From Lophium mytilinum (Eukaryota; Ascomycota; Dothideomycetes; Mytilinidiales; Mytilinidiaceae), in assembly GCA_010093605.1 (NCBI GenBank), contig MU004191.1:1295832-1359831 (forward strand): a DNA stretch of 64,000 nt, read 5' to 3'. Below are positions 1-11,792 of the stretch, piece after piece. Under the pieces are notes generated by a model. That model was not told the origin of the DNA and did not search any database. It saw nothing but the letters and a program-made list of their open reading frames with translations. Every line of letters starts with the position of its first letter. The first letter of the stretch is position 1. The position numbers and the translations under genes were made by a program.

Positions 1-530
1 GGATATCAACCACATCCCGGTCGGAATGTCGAAGTGGTTGCGCCTTACGGCAGACGTTCCATTAGCAAGACGAAGATCTAGACTATAGTTGAATCTTCCG
101 TACGGGATCCGACAGAGCGGCTTGCTGTGACCGATCCGGTCTTTAGCTTCGAATAGTCAGAGAGAGACTGCCAAAGTGTACATACAGATATGGGAATAGA
201 TCGAGAATGCGGCAATGATAGTGGCACTCATAGCTTCTCGGCAGCCTTCTTACGCACTCCCAGTCGGAACGCGCGCCCACAAGCGCGACCGACCGCGTGG
301 GCCGAGAAAGATACGGCGTTTGAGGGAGTGGATCGGGACCGCTCCCCTGCTTCCCGACTGTCTAGCCTCCCTGCTAGTCTTCACGGCCCATGCTATCGTC
401 TATCGCCTCAAGCTCGAAACCACGAGCATGGAATTCAATCTGTACTTATGTATGGGTCCCAACGCCCCGTTACCAGATCCCAGTATCAGCATTAGATCTA
501 ACATCGGCATCATTGTCAACCATTGTGAAG
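1..530. other. upstream region of the NCS1 permease gene
   Basis: I see no convincing gene here. Short open frames between about 190 and 590 overlap one another, lack recognisable domains and run into the permease start in a different frame. The stretch is most simply the promoter and 5' leader of the permease gene; no TATA box or operator is clear enough to name. Confidence 0.5.
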
Positions 531-2736
531 ATGAACTTCCTCTCCAAGATCGACAATGCTATGCAGGTCCGCTCGAAGGGGGTGTATGAGAACCAGCCTG
601 CTCATCGATGGGGCAATAGGGATATCTACCCTATTCTCCCAAACCAGCGGACGTACACCATGAGAGCTTTCTTCGCGTATTGGTTGGTTTCTTCCCCAGA
701 ACCGATTACCTAGACCGAAATTTCGATAAATTACTAACCAGTACAACAATATAGGTTCACAGCAGGAATCTGCATCACATGTGCGTATCCCGCCATTCTA
801 AACCTCAAATCAGCTATTGTTATTGACATTCTGCTTTAGCATGGACTTTGGGCAGTAGTATGATAGGAATTGGACTCACGGCCGGCCAGGCGTGTGGTGC
901 GGTTCTCGTGGGTGCATCATTTGCCGCTCTGCTTGGATTTCTGGCAGGACAGGCTGGTAAAGTCCACCACCTGAGGTAGCTCTCCCTTGATCTCTGATGT
1001 CGAACGCAGCTAACCGGTCAGCTTTACCATCATGGGACGGGCAGCTTTTGGAATGTATGGATCTTACTTTAGCATTATGCTATGCGTTTTCGAGTCTGTC
1101 ATTTACGTAAGTGTTATCTCGACCTTGAGCAAGCGTGTGCTCGAAAGCTGACCGGACAAAGTTTGGAATCCAATCGTTCTACGGCGGGCAAGCCGTCGTT
1201 GTCGTCTTGAACTCCATCTTCCCACAGTTCCTTCACTTGAAAAATACCTTGCCAGAGAGGTACGGCTCTTCCGATGGTTGTCCCTTTGTGCGCGGCTAAT
1301 CGTTTCGTAGTGCTGGAATCACCACCCAAGCTCTTCTTGGGTTCCTGCTCTACTTCGTTTTCTATGTCCCAACCCTCTTCATCGCCCCCAATAGGATTAA
1401 CAGGTTCTTGTATCCCAACTTTATTATTATCTGCGTAACCTTCGCCGGAATTCTTGGGTGGGCTATTCATAGCAACGGTGGCCCCGGTGACCTTGTCAAG
1501 CCTGTCATTGCCATCTCCAACAAGGAAGCCGCTTTCGCTATGATGTCTTCAATGTCTTCGGTAGCTGGAGCATACACCGGTGGCTCAGTAAGCTTTGTAT
1601 TGCAAGGATCTTTGAACTAAGAAGACTAACAGATCGAAAGGTTCGCATCAGCGATTGGACACGTTACTCCAAGACAAGAAATGCTTCGGTACTCCCAATG
1701 GCCATCTCCATGCCTTTGACCGTCACGCTTGGCGCGCTCATTGGCATACTCGTCACTTCGGCAACGAACAACATGTACGGCGTCGTCATCTGGAACCCGC
1801 TGCTTATGTTGCAATATGTCCAGGGCATCCAATATACTGCTGCATGCCGGGCAGGGACGTTCTTCGCTGGTTCGTTGGAAAATCCTAGCTTGTGACCACC
1901 GTATCACTTTGCTGATCCTAATTAGGTCTTGGCCTCCTCTCATCACAAGTTTTCGTAAATATTACACAGAACGGTATGAGCTCGGGTATGGACATTGCTG
2001 CTATTCTCCCTCGGTACATCGATATTAGGAGAGGCTGCATCGTCATTTGCGTTATAGGAATCGTCATACAGCCTTGGCGTTTCTTGACCCAGGCTCTTAC
2101 ATTCTTGACCGTTTTGAGTTCCTTTGGAGGTAAATCCGCTCTTGCAAGTTTTCACGTGTTCCTAGCTAAATTCATCGTAAAGTCTTCATCGCACCAATGG
2201 CCGGTATTATTTTCGCCGATTTCTGGATAGTGCGTAAACAGATTTGGAAAATTCCTGATCTCTACAGCGAGGTATGTCCTCTGATACTTGTCTTTTTGAA
2301 AACTGCTAATTATTTTAGGATGGTATTTATTGGTATACTGCTGGTTTGAACTGGAGAGCCTTCCTCACGTTCTTTATGGCGACGTGGCCTTCGATGCCTG
2401 GTTTCGTCTGTGCCATCAATGGACACCCAGTCGCTGAAGGTTGGACTCGCATCTATCAACTGTCGTACTTTGTTGGCCTGGTGAGCACTTCATCTTCCGC
2501 GACCCGATTAAGTATGTGTCTAACGACCTCAGATCATCTCAATCCCCATGTACATCGGGATCTGTAAATTATCCCCACCCGAAGGCCTTTTCATCGCCGA
2601 AACGATGGATGAGTCAGAAATTTTGGAAGGCGCTGCTCCAGCGGATCAAGACAGCAATGTTTCCGTCGGCGGCTTGGACGACACCGAGAAGGGTGCAAGA
2701 AGCAAGGAAACCCCTATCGAATATGGTCAGCTTTGA
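531..2736 (+). CDS. NCS1 family nucleobase/allantoin-type permease
   Basis: Plasma-membrane proton symporter of the nucleobase-cation-symport-1 family, related to fungal uracil, uridine or allantoin permeases. I read 11 exons: 531-682, 755-780, 840-975, 1022-1106, 1162-1259, 1311-1587, 1641-1869, 1926-2129, 2183-2271, 2319-2480 and 2533-2736, giving 553 aa. Family landmarks appear in order: WGNRDIYPI before the first helix, GIGLTAGQACGAVLVG, FGMYGSYFS, FYGGQAVVV, RISDWTRYSKT, and NGMSSGMDIAAILPRYI. Introns are 46-72 nt with GT-AG ends. The start ATG gives a short N-terminus ahead of the conserved W.NRD block, as is usual. Substrate cannot be assigned: uracil, uridine, allantoin and thiamine-type members share these motifs. 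The acidic tail is poorly conserved. The 3' end lies about 150 nt from the convergent imp4 stop. Confidence 0.93.
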
Positions 2737-2888
2737 TGAAGATATATAGACTCAAATTTTGGATCGAACGGCGCGATATACACCTAGAGGATCTAGAAGT
2801 GCTGCGATAGTAATGAAATGGGAGCTTACGCAAGATAGGACAGCTAGAACATCACAATAGACCTATTGTATTTGCTTGATTTCTATTT

Positions 2889-3882
2889 TCATAGATAATC
2901 TTTCTTCCTTGATGTCCTAGTGTACTGGTTCATATGCCACTCAACATCCCCGTCTTTGTTGTCAAGTGTCCCGGCTCGAATCTCGAAGAGTCGCATCGTC
3001 ATCCGTGGCCCCACTTCGGCAAGTTCGACGCTCTGGTATCCTGTCTTCACGAAGACATGGTGGCGCATTTCGATGCTGTCTTCGATGTTCTTGAAGGTGA
3101 CGATTCGGTTTCCGACTTTGGCTGAGCTTTCGCGGGGTGGGAATAGATGCTTGAGAATCTGGACAACGCGCAGACCCAGTTTGGTGCTGAATCCTTCGAA
3201 TATCAAGTGTGGATAGGACTCAGAAACGGTCCCGCGGGAGGCATTAGGGATGTCGTGACGCAATACCACATTATGAAGAGAGAAGGAAGCCGTAGGACCG
3301 TGAGGAAAATGGGAAACGGTTAGAGCAGTGGGTGTGCCACGATGCTGTCAAGATGTTAGCAATGCGTCCATATATTGGCGTGCAAGAATGCTTGCCTCGT
3401 GAAGAAGGATCAGATCGCTCAAGCCTTGTGCAAGAGCACTGGACACCATATTTGGCAACACGGTATTACCACGATTCAAACGAATTGAGGTGGGGAGTAG
3501 GAGTTTGATCTCTTTGGAGAAAGTCGAAAGTCGCGAAGAAGGATCGCGCGAAGTTGTAACCAGAATGCGCGGGTCCACGACACCAGAGAGCTGTTGATAT
3601 TCATCATCCAGAGCTAGTTCCTCCTCCGCTGTCCGATCCGCTCGAGATTCATCATACTTGAAATCTTTCCGAAGGGTTTTGTCGTTTGCAACGGCTGAGT
3701 CGAGAGGCTTTCCGGACGCAAGAGAGCTTTTCAGCGCAGCCCGCTTTGAGGCGAGTTCGGCGTCTCGTAAGGTAAGGGCACGACGGTATAGGTAGTCGCG
3801 GCGTTCGCGAGCTTGACGGCGCTACAAGAAGTCAGTACTTGAGATACTCCTGCATTATTTCACACAGTTGCCTTACAATCAT
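2889..3882 (-). CDS. imp4: U3 small nucleolar ribonucleoprotein Imp4 (Brix domain)
   Basis: Component of the SSU processome that, with Imp3 and Mpp10, promotes pairing of U3 snoRNA with pre-rRNA during 18S maturation in the nucleolus. Exons on the minus strand are 3877-3882 (only Met-Ile), 3396-3821 and 2889-3344, giving 295 aa against about 290 in yeast. The second exon opens with [16 protein letters not shown] and continues with the Brix core ([20 protein letters not shown] then [18 protein letters not shown]). The C-terminus carries [21 protein letters not shown]. The intron at 3345-3395 has a GC donor: there is no GT between the conserved HE and HRGTP codons, and removing these 51 nt joins the motif exactly. 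The six-base first exon is typical of fungal imp4. Identification rests on the whole Brix signature plus the Imp4-type ends. Confidence 0.95.
3345..3395 (-). other. imp4: GC-AG intron of imp4
   Basis: This 51-nt intron begins GCAAGC directly after a GAG codon and ends TTGACAG. It contains a GCTAAC branch-site candidate about a dozen bases before the acceptor. No GT dinucleotide is available on the coding strand between the two conserved flanking motifs, so a canonical donor cannot replace it. Confidence 0.85.
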
Positions 3883-4115
3883 GATGTGTGGTTGAAGAGC
3901 AAGGAAGATGTGGGATGCGGGTTGTAGATGTGGTGGATTATAAAATTTCACCAAAGCAAGTTTAACCGAGGAAGCTTGGCATGATTGAAAGTGGAGTTCG
4001 AGGACTTTTCTTTCCTTCGAGTCCGATGTATATAATTATTAAGATACATGGGAGTTTTATAACCTGGTAATGATGGTCAAGATTCAAGTCCCTCGAACAT
4101 GCCACCAACTCGCTT

Positions 4116-4946
4116 CTAAGCCTCGACTGTCGTCAAGAACTCGCTGAGATGCTCGACAATAGCTTCAGTTCCCCGATCCGGCTCAAAATTAGCCCCAGGA
4201 CACTCGCAGATTTTCACATCTGGCCTGATATCCTTCAAATGCCCTATGTACGACCAAAGAATGTCATCCCGCGCAAGTACTGCTATCATAGGACATCCCA
4301 CGATCTTCACCAACTTCTGCGAATCCTGTTCCCAAACACAGTCATAAATCTGACTTCGACCTTTCCATGCGCGTATATGATCGAGCGTTTCACGTTGGAG
4401 GAGTTCCAGCTCAGTCGTAGGTATGCCTTCGTCGGCTACATAATGCCATGTCTTCAGTAAGTGTGATCCGTCGGCGACAGGCTTGTTGAAAGGCTCAAAA
4501 AAGCTCTTCCGAAGTTCAGCACGCTCCGAAGCGCTCATGATAGCTGGTCCAATCAAACACAGACTGGAGATAATGGTAGGATGCAAGTTTGCTATTTCAA
4601 TGCCGATCACCCCCCCGGAATGGTGTCCGACCAAGTGGACGCCAACTTTGGCAATGCCAAGAGTCTCGAAAAGAGCAGCGTAGAGGTTTGCATACCAGGC
4701 AATGTTTGGTGGCTTTTCTAGTGGATCATCGGAACTTCCGAAACCAGGCATATCGGGGGCGTAGCAGTCGTATCCATGGGGCGCGTAGACCTTCATAAGG
4801 CTCGCCATACTGAAAGCCGAAGATGCGGACATGTGGAGTAAGACCATGGGATGAGATTTCTTCTCGACATTCTTTGGGGCGAGTGCATAAAGATAATGAA
4901 TTTGCCCAATGGACGAATCGGCATAGGCTTTCTTAATCGAGGTCAT
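4116..4946 (-). CDS. alpha/beta-hydrolase fold protein, GHHxG type
   Basis: Intronless 276-aa cytosolic-looking protein with no signal peptide. The fold is recognisable from the oxyanion-side strand (PMVLLHMSASSA), the D-x-PGFGSSD loop near residues 65-74, and the nucleophile elbow VGHHSGGVIG with Ser110. This elbow has His-His before the Ser rather than the textbook G-x-S-x-G and resembles the dehalogenase/epoxide-hydrolase-like group. The C-terminal strand ends ECPGANFEPDRGTEAI, where many relatives carry a catalytic His; here that position reads Asn, so activity is uncertain. Family members cleave esters, epoxides, halides or C-C bonds; no substrate can be inferred. It lies on the same strand as imp4, about 230 nt upstream of it, with no sign of co-regulation. 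Confidence 0.85.
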   Translation of the reverse strand: MTSIKKAYADSSIGQIHYLYALAPKNVEKKSHPMVLLHMSASSAFSMASLMKVYAPHGYDCYAPDMPGFGSSDDPLEKPPNIAWYANLYAALFETLGIAKVGVHLVGHHSGGVIGIEIANLHPTIISSLCLIGPAIMSASERAELRKSFFEPFNKPVADGSHLLKTWHYVADEGIPTTELELLQRETLDHIRAWKGRSQIYDCVWEQDSQKLVKIVGCPMIAVLARDDILWSYIGHLKDIRPDVKICECPGANFEPDRGTEAIVEHLSEFLTTVEA

Positions 4947-5472
4947 ACTGGTTGTATTGATGGGAAGGTGAAAAATAGGCTTCTTAACTGCATTGTTCCT
5001 CTAGACGATGGCATGGCTACTGCCTTCGTTCGTTATATGACAGCTTTACAATAGTACTCCTGGGCCTCGATTTTCTGTGACCCGTTTATCGCACTGCGGA
5101 GACACCAGATCCACCCTATCGACAGCGTCGGGTATGGCTAAAGATCCCGACGGGAGACGGCCGAAGCTATTCTACCAGAGTCGAGAGCTAGGCTTGGGAA
5201 TGCGAGCATAATTTCTTCGTCCTAGTGCTCTGATTTAGTGCATATATCGATGAACTAGTGATGAACTCCCGGGCGAATCGTCTTGTAAGACGATTGTGTT
5301 GTTGGGTACCGCAGAAGTGATGAAGATTACAAGGGGAGCTTTATAAAACGGCTTGCTAACTAACCACACTGCACGGTCCACTTTAGCCCTAGTACCAGGC
5401 CCTGCAGGGTACTAAATTTCAAGCCGCAGGGTCTTCATCAACGACAGACATTGCAGCAGCTTCGGTGCAAAA
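4947..5472. other. divergent intergenic region
   Basis: Shared upstream region of the hydrolase gene (leftward) and ipi1 (rightward). No gene, repeat or named element could be recognised. Confidence 0.5.
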
Positions 5473-6615
5473 ATGGGTTCCAGCGCGAAAAAGAAGAAGG
5501 AAAAGAAGAAGGACTTCCAAGTGCGTATAGGAGCTCATTCTTTATCCGACGTGTACTAATGCGCTGCGCAGAAAGTGAAGCTTAGGGTCGGCAAGACCAA
5601 AGCGCAGGCCGCTAATTTCACAGACACCAGTTTCAAGGCAAAGTGTAAGAGTTCATATCTGTCGTACATTTACGATTAAACTTATGTATCTCCAGCAATT
5701 GTTTTGAACCAGCAATCTCTCTCAACCAATGCTCCGTCGACTGCCTCACAGTTTTCTCATCATCTGTCATTACTTTCGCACAAAGCAGACAGTCAGCGGC
5801 GAGAATCGCTCGCATATCTGACTTCTGCGATCCTCAGCACACCAGATGGCTCAGCTATACCACAGCCAGTCGCTGTCATTCTTCCCGAGGTTCAGCGTTT
5901 GATTCTTGACGCATCGAATAGCGTCCGCCACCAACTATTGAAGCTACTGCAAAGTCTGCCTGTAGCAGACATAGCAAGTCATGCCGACCAGCTATTACTG
6001 TACACACGCGCTGGTCTGACCCACCTAGCCGCGGACATTCGGCTTTCCTCGTTAGACATCTTCGACTGGCTTCTCCAGGTTGCCGGTACTGAAGTTGTTA
6101 GTTGCGCCGGCGGATGGGTGAAAACCTTGAAATGCTTCCTCGGACTTCTTGGATGGGAGACAGATTCGACTGGGAAATGGTCTGCGCCAAAGGCAACGCT
6201 TGGGAAAGCTGGTAGCCAAGGCAAGCTGCTCGTGAAGCAGATCAGTAGTCTTGGCCTACTTGTGAGAATAGGATTGGTGCCTGAAGCAGTCGGCTCTGGT
6301 GCTTTAGCTGGGCCATGGCCAGGATTTCCAGTGACGAATGTGGAGCAACACATGATCACTCAGCGCTCGTATGTGTATAGGCACTTGAATATTTTCAGCA
6401 CACCTAGGGACGACGAAGCCGAGATGTACGAGGATAGGGAGGACAGGCAACGGGTATTCAATGAAAAAGCGGAAACTGCGATTGTTGCTGGGCTAGAGCA
6501 AGCCAAGAAGAGCGGAGGTGAAGTAGGACGCGCTGCTGCTCAATTGAGAAAGGCAGTGCTCGAAGGTATGGCGGATTTCCAAGGCGCCGAGAGGGAAGCA
6601 TCAATTCTTCTATGA
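5473..6615 (+). CDS. ipi1: pre-rRNA processing protein Ipi1
   Basis: Subunit of the Rix1/Ipi1/Ipi3 complex that acts on pre-60S particles and ITS2 processing in the nucleus. Three exons: 5473-5520, 5572-5644 and 5696-6615, giving 346 aa. The N-terminus MGSSAKKKKEKKKDFQ followed by KVKLRVGKTKAQAANFTDTS is diagnostic of Ipi1/TEX10 proteins. Downstream is the helical-repeat body, including a segment around RLSSLDIFDWLL. Both introns are about 51 nt with GT-AG ends and good phase: the second splits a Ser codon before IVLNQQ. The first exon is short and lysine-coding, consistent with a nuclear or nucleolar targeting segment. The length fits the fungal family. Confidence 0.93.
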
Positions 6616-7100
6616 TACCCTTTGTTAACCCAAGAATCTCGAATGTTCTCACTTATATTTGACACCACATTTCCTTCAGTCCAAAATAGCTCGAGGCTTT
6701 TCATGCTCCACGTAAATCCTCAAAGTCGATACGGACTGCGCGCTGTCTGAGCTCTCCCTAGACTTGACCCTGCCAGCAGGCAGCCTCTTCAAAGCGTTTG
6801 TCTCTTCCTAGCATTGTTTATTTCGTTCTTGCATATATAACGTAGGAGTTGAGTCGGAGGTTTGCCGGGGTTCGCCCTCGAGTCATGGCCGAACATCTAA
6901 CTAGCGGATGGACGGATCCGATGGAAGAACCCAATCAACACCATGCGAGCTATCACGGCTTATCTTGGGCCCTGATCGGAATGCTCCACGAGGCGGCCAC
7001 CAGATCGTAACAAGCCATGAAGGCATCAGTGGGGCGGAATGAAATGGGTCGAGGTGGCGGCATCCTGTTCTCTTCCCGTCATTCAACGTGCACATGAAAG
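6616..7100. other. intergenic region
   Basis: Separates the 3' end of ipi1 from the Zn2Cys6 regulator on the same strand. A TATATAA-like string near 6834 could belong to the regulator's promoter. No gene is supported. Confidence 0.4.
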
Positions 7101-9451
7101 ATGACCGAGCGCGAGCAAATCCATCGACCCGCGAAACGTGCTAGGGTAGCTTTGGCTTGTCAGAGGTGCAAACTCCGAAAGCAAAGTTCGTTTTAGTTAC
7201 GTTGTGGATGATGGACAACTTCTAATCAAGTCAGAATGCGACGGTGCGCACCCCTCCTGCTCCAAATGCAGGAGTCTCCAGACGCCATGCGAATATATCC
7301 TTCCGAACAAGCCCATGCCCTTTGGTCGTAATCACTACATTCGATCGCTAGAATCCCGTGTTGAGCAGCTCGAGAGTTGCTTAGTTGAGCGCGGCCTCCC
7401 GGACCCAGGGAATAGTCAATGGCAGTACCAACCTCAGTCGACACACTCGCGCCAGAACTCGATTACGCACATGCCTGTCGGGCAACTCGAAGTAAATCCA
7501 CCGACACCAGGACAGGTCGAGCCTCCAGAGTTCGATCTAGTGTCAGAAGACGACGACGAAGGCCAAGACTTTCAGGTTGAATCTATGGTCGGAGTGCTCA
7601 AAGACCTCTCTCTAGATGCGAATGGCGGTTACATTGGGCCTTCATCGCATATCACTATGGGACGGCTGGTGGGCTTTCTTCTAAAAGAGAAGAAGCAACC
7701 AGGCCGGAACTCTTCACCTCGCTATCGAACAAGTATCTCTATCTCCGGACCACCATCGCTTACCGAAGACGAGGAAACCGTTCGCTTCTCCGAAATCGCC
7801 CCCGAAGTGGGAGATAGGATGATTGTGGGCTACATGAAGCACATATCAACACGTTGGCCAGTCTTACATTCTGTGTGGGTCAAAGGGCTCCACGCACGCC
7901 GACACACCATCTTCGACACCTACGAAGAGTGTATTCTGCATCTTGTCTACGCTACTGGTGGTAGATTCCTAGAGACTGCTGGGGAAGTGAACCCTGCTTT
8001 CAAGCCCGAGTCACACTACGCCGCTGCCCTAAAACACCTTGATGAGATACTTCAATTTCGTGACACCCGCTCAGTATGTACGCTGATGCTTCTCGCGGTA
8101 TATTGTCTTCGTGCATCTGGAGATCCAGGAGCGTGGGCGTATAGTCGGCTTGCTATGCTTAACGCCATCGATTTGGGCCTTCATCGACAAATACCACCTG
8201 CGAAGGGCTTACACTTTGGAATCGAGATGCGGAAACGAATATTCTGGGCCTGCTATGCTTTTGACAGGCAGATTTCGATACCTCTTGGACGGCCCTTCGG
8301 ACTATCGGACCGTGATATTGACGTGCCGCTACCTCTCGACATCGATGAAGCCTGCAACGACCCTGACGTCCTCGAGAATGCCTTCGACTCGCAAGCCCAG
8401 ATAGCGACAGAATCCACATCCGCCCCGCCCGTGAGCACCACGATGTCTCTATGGATTCATGTCCTTCGAATTCGACGAATAGAGTCGCAGATCCAACAGA
8501 CGATCTACCGCGTGGACCAGACCGAGCCTGCTCACGACTCTGTGATTGACGACTTCATCACCCAACTAACACACTGGAAGAACATGATACCGCAAGATAC
8601 GCGAAGAATGACCGACTCCGACGGAAAGGCATTCGACGGTTACGACCATTACGTGAGTCTGATAGAACTCCCAGACATGCACTTACCACGCTAATCAAAA
8701 TCTTAGATGGTGTTCTACTTCAAAACTCTTCGCTTGCTCCTCTACCCACAATTGACAAAACCCCAGATCTCACCACGCTTTCTAAAAGCTCTGGCTGCGA
8801 GTTGCGGCAGCATCTGCCAAACCTACAAGGTAACCGACCATCCCTCTCTGCTACGTACCTTCAAGTCCCTATCAAAGTCCTACTAACCCCTAGTAGCGCC
8901 TTCACCAAATTATGTATGTTGGCTATAGCATGATGTCCCTCCAAACCGTCTTTCTCGCGGGCCTCACTCTCATCTGCTGCGCCTGGTCCTCCCCCTCCGA
9001 CATCTATACGCCCGCGACCAGCAACGACATCAACGCCTGCAGCATTGTTCTCTTCGTTATGGCGGAGCGCATGCACGCCGCGAAGAAGTATCGCAACGCG
9101 TTCGAGGTCGTGCGTGCGAAGATTGCCGATCAAATCGCCGAGGGTGGGATGATGGCGCCGCGACAGGCGGTTGGCGAGCTTACGGCTGATCTGAGGGAGA
9201 CAATTATGAAGGGGGCGGAGGACGAGGGGCTGGGAAGTACGGAGCAATTTGAGGAGATGGTAAGGTTAATGGCAGGCCAGCAGGGGGAAGGGAGTTGGGG
9301 AAGGGATGGACTGGAAGTGGGTGGGATGAGCGCGGATTTCACGCAGTACGGTGGGTTCGAGGGACATGTAGTGGGTTTTGGGTCGGAGTATGGGTTTGAG
9401 ATGCGGGAGGGGGACTTTGGCAGAGAGACGTTTGAGGAGGTAATGATGTAG
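7101..9451 (+). CDS. Zn2Cys6 transcription factor with fungal_trans domain
   Basis: Nuclear DNA-binding regulator of about 726 aa. Exons: 7101-7185, 7235-8652, 8707-8829 and 8897-9451. The first intron sits inside the zinc cluster; splicing restores Cys20, 23, 30, 37, 40 and 47 with spacing CX2CX6CX6CX2CX6C. A short coiled coil follows (HYIRSLESRVEQLESCL), typical of dimerising Gal4-class factors. The middle region has the fungal_trans signature (WAYSRLAMLNAIDLGLHRQ, then RIFWACYAFDRQISIPLGRP). The C-terminal 100 or so residues are acidic and Gly-rich, a plausible activation region. The target genes are unknown: none of the neighbours forms an obvious pathway with it. The start ATG is the first that keeps the cluster in frame. 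Confidence 0.93.
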
Positions 9452-10196
9452 GATTGGTAAATGCTCTTAGCTAAAGTATTTTAGAGTGACTCTCCGCTCG
9501 GGAGCGCGACAACGGCTGGCTCTGACCAACTTCACCCACACCTTGGCCGATTGCGCTGGTCACGAACCAACTCTTACTCACCTCGATCTTGAGCTCGAGA
9601 ACATCATGGTCGACCAATCCAGGGAGCCAATGGGATAGTGGAGGACTATGATGTTGTTAATATAGATTGGGCGAGTCTTGGATGGTTGCCGGCCTTGATG
9701 GAAGCTGGAACGCTCTTACAGTGTTCTAACTTCGCAAGAAAATTATATAAAAGGGCATTTACGTGGGTTTGTCGCAGGGGATCAAGCCATTTCACGTGGG
9801 ACCGGCAACCTTTCTTCAAATGCTTCGGTATGTTGTAGGTCTCGCCCTTCGATAAACGCACAGATTTGGCATGGGTTGAGCTGCAAGAACTATTGGCTAG
9901 TGCTTAGCAGCGTTATTGTTCCGGAACAAAGCTCAAATAAGTTCTTTGCGCTGGTATCAAGGTGAACAAGACATTGACGCTTGATAAAGAACACATGATA
10001 CAGAGAAGCAGAACTGAAAAATTTAGGAGTCCTTTACATCAGTGAATCCGTACTTCCAGTTTTTCATCTTTGCATTCACAGAATGTGACCCGTCATGTTC
10101 TGTTTCAGCGATTTTGCGAGTGCGCAGTTATCCCAACAGTTGACGCCATGGGTTCTAGGTATTTTACATGCCATATACAAGTGTACAAGAGGTAGT
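9452..10196. other. convergent intergenic region
   Basis: Lies between the 3' ends of the regulator and mrps12. It is somewhat AT-richer than its surroundings. Short open frames near 9640-9860 occur on both strands without domain or codon support. I see no gene, tRNA or repeat. Confidence 0.5.
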
Positions 10197-10869
10197 TTAT
10201 GTCGCCTTCGGCTTCTTCGTTCCGTACTTCGATCTCGAGGTGATCCGGTTCCCTACTCCGCCCTAGTACTGTCAGATGAATGGGTCTATATCAATATGAA
10301 TCGGACTCACCAAATCTAAAGCTCCTCTGACCAACCTATATTTCACACCGGGACAGTCCTGTGCTCTCCCTCCTCGAACAAGAACCACTGAATGCTGCTG
10401 CACATTGTGACCTGCCTCTTTATTAGCCTTCAATCATTACAATCAAGAACCGTTCTAGAGCCGTTGCGCAATTATTCTCCTGGAAGAGGGTTCAAATACC
10501 TTCGCCAGGAATATATGCCGTAACGACCTGCCCAGTGCTCAACCTGACCCTCGCAAATTTCCTCTCCCCCGAGTTAGGCTTCTTAGGTTTTGTCGTCCCA
10601 ACCTTCAGACACACACCCTTCATTTCTGGCCGATTAGCCAACGCCGGAGACCGCAGCTTTCGAGCTGTTTGTGACTGTCTGGCGCCTCGAAGGACTTGGT
10701 TGAAGGTGGATGGGCGCGATGCCGAAGCGGAGAAGGAGCGGATAGGGAGAACGAGGGAGGTTGGCGACGCTACTCGTGCAATTGGACTGGGGATGGCGCA
10801 TGATGTTGGTCGTCGAGGGATTGGGAATACGGATGGCCGCACTAGGCAGCGGAGAAATTGTAAAGGCAT
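10197..10869 (-). CDS. mrps12: mitochondrial small ribosomal subunit protein uS12m
   Basis: Decoding-centre protein of the mitochondrial ribosome. Exons on the minus strand are 10500-10869, 10311-10411 and 10197-10262, giving 178 aa. The basic, Ser-rich N-terminus ([15 protein letters not shown] onward) looks like a mitochondrial presequence. The mature part has the near-invariant [17 protein letters not shown] block, then [24 protein letters not shown]-type sequence across intron 1, and ends [19 protein letters not shown]. The last intron acceptor was chosen as the TAG that yields GGVGNR in phase; nearer AGs break the frame. An in-frame ATG exists further upstream, but the one chosen starts the presequence. 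Bacterial uS12 is about 124 aa; the excess is the transit peptide. Confidence 0.95.
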
Positions 10870-11792
10870 GGTCGCTGCGGTGTAAATGGTAGACAACGAA
10901 GTCGCGATGAGGTTCGGGAATCGAAGATTTGGCTTGGCGTTGCGGCGTTCACCAGCCACCACAGCCACTGGTCCCTTTCACCGAACCTTGCAATCCTCTC
11001 GCCCATCCTCTAGCATTAGCCGACGTATGTTCTACTCTACGGCTTCTGATAGTCATGCTCGCATATTTGGTTCCTGCTGCTATGATGGCCCTTTCTCCCA
11101 GACAGCTCTTTCGGTCCCTTCTTCTATGAAGAGCACCTAGGCAATGTGTCCAAGAAATGTCCATAAAGTCTACATCTACAGCAGACACCTTTCCTCCAGC
11201 ACATTGCACAAAGCTAAGCGCTCCCATAGTCGCTGTCACATTCATCTTCCCCGCGTCGAGGGGCCGTTTGGACTGCGACTCCTTGTAACCGCCATGTATG
11301 CCTGGCGAGCATCCCTGGTTTCATCTTCCACAGCCTGTCTAAACTATGTACTTTACCGCTTCGCAAACCAATGAAAACCAAATATCCCTGTGTCTTATAC
11401 TGCGAATATGGACAAGGGCGACTAAGTATTCGCACACCGTTGACCTGGGGTTGTTTATTTGCGTCACACTACAGCGGGCTTGCAGAAGCACCCCTCAGGA
11501 TGTTCCTGAGGCACAGCTTACGTGTTCCAGAATAGCATCAACCAACACCAGGATTTAGCGCTACGGCACAGGTTGGGGCACAGGCTGGGGCGTCGGAGTT
11601 GGATCTTTTCATATTTGAGACATGTCGTTTCCTGTTTGCTCTCGTTTTCAGTCCGTGTTGAAAGGCTTCATCTGTTCCTTTCTTTCATCATATTTTCTAC
11701 GTCACGTGTTTTCTGTTTTTACTTCACTCCTTATACAATCCCTTCCGTGAGGTCTTCTCGTTTCTTGTTGGAGACGTAGAGTTACAGTAGAG
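10870..11792. other. divergent intergenic region
   Basis: Upstream of both mrps12 and the PPxY membrane protein. Overlapping short open frames on both strands show no conserved motif. The stretch just before 11793 is pyrimidine-rich, as in many fungal promoters and 5' leaders. No gene is supported. Confidence 0.5.

Noticed and set aside
190-589. Overlapping open frames upstream of the NCS1 permease
   Set aside because: They overlap each other in different phases, lack domains, and the family N-terminus is fully accounted for from 531.
3345-3395. Canonical GT-AG alternative for the imp4 intron
   Set aside because: No GT dinucleotide lies between the two conserved motifs on the coding strand.
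2889-6615. Ribosome-biogenesis co-regulation of imp4 and ipi1 through a shared promoter
   Set aside because: The alpha/beta hydrolase gene lies between them, and I could not see matching promoter elements.
10870-10968. Longer N-terminus for mrps12
   Set aside because: In-frame, but the downstream ATG begins a normal mitochondrial presequence and family members start there.
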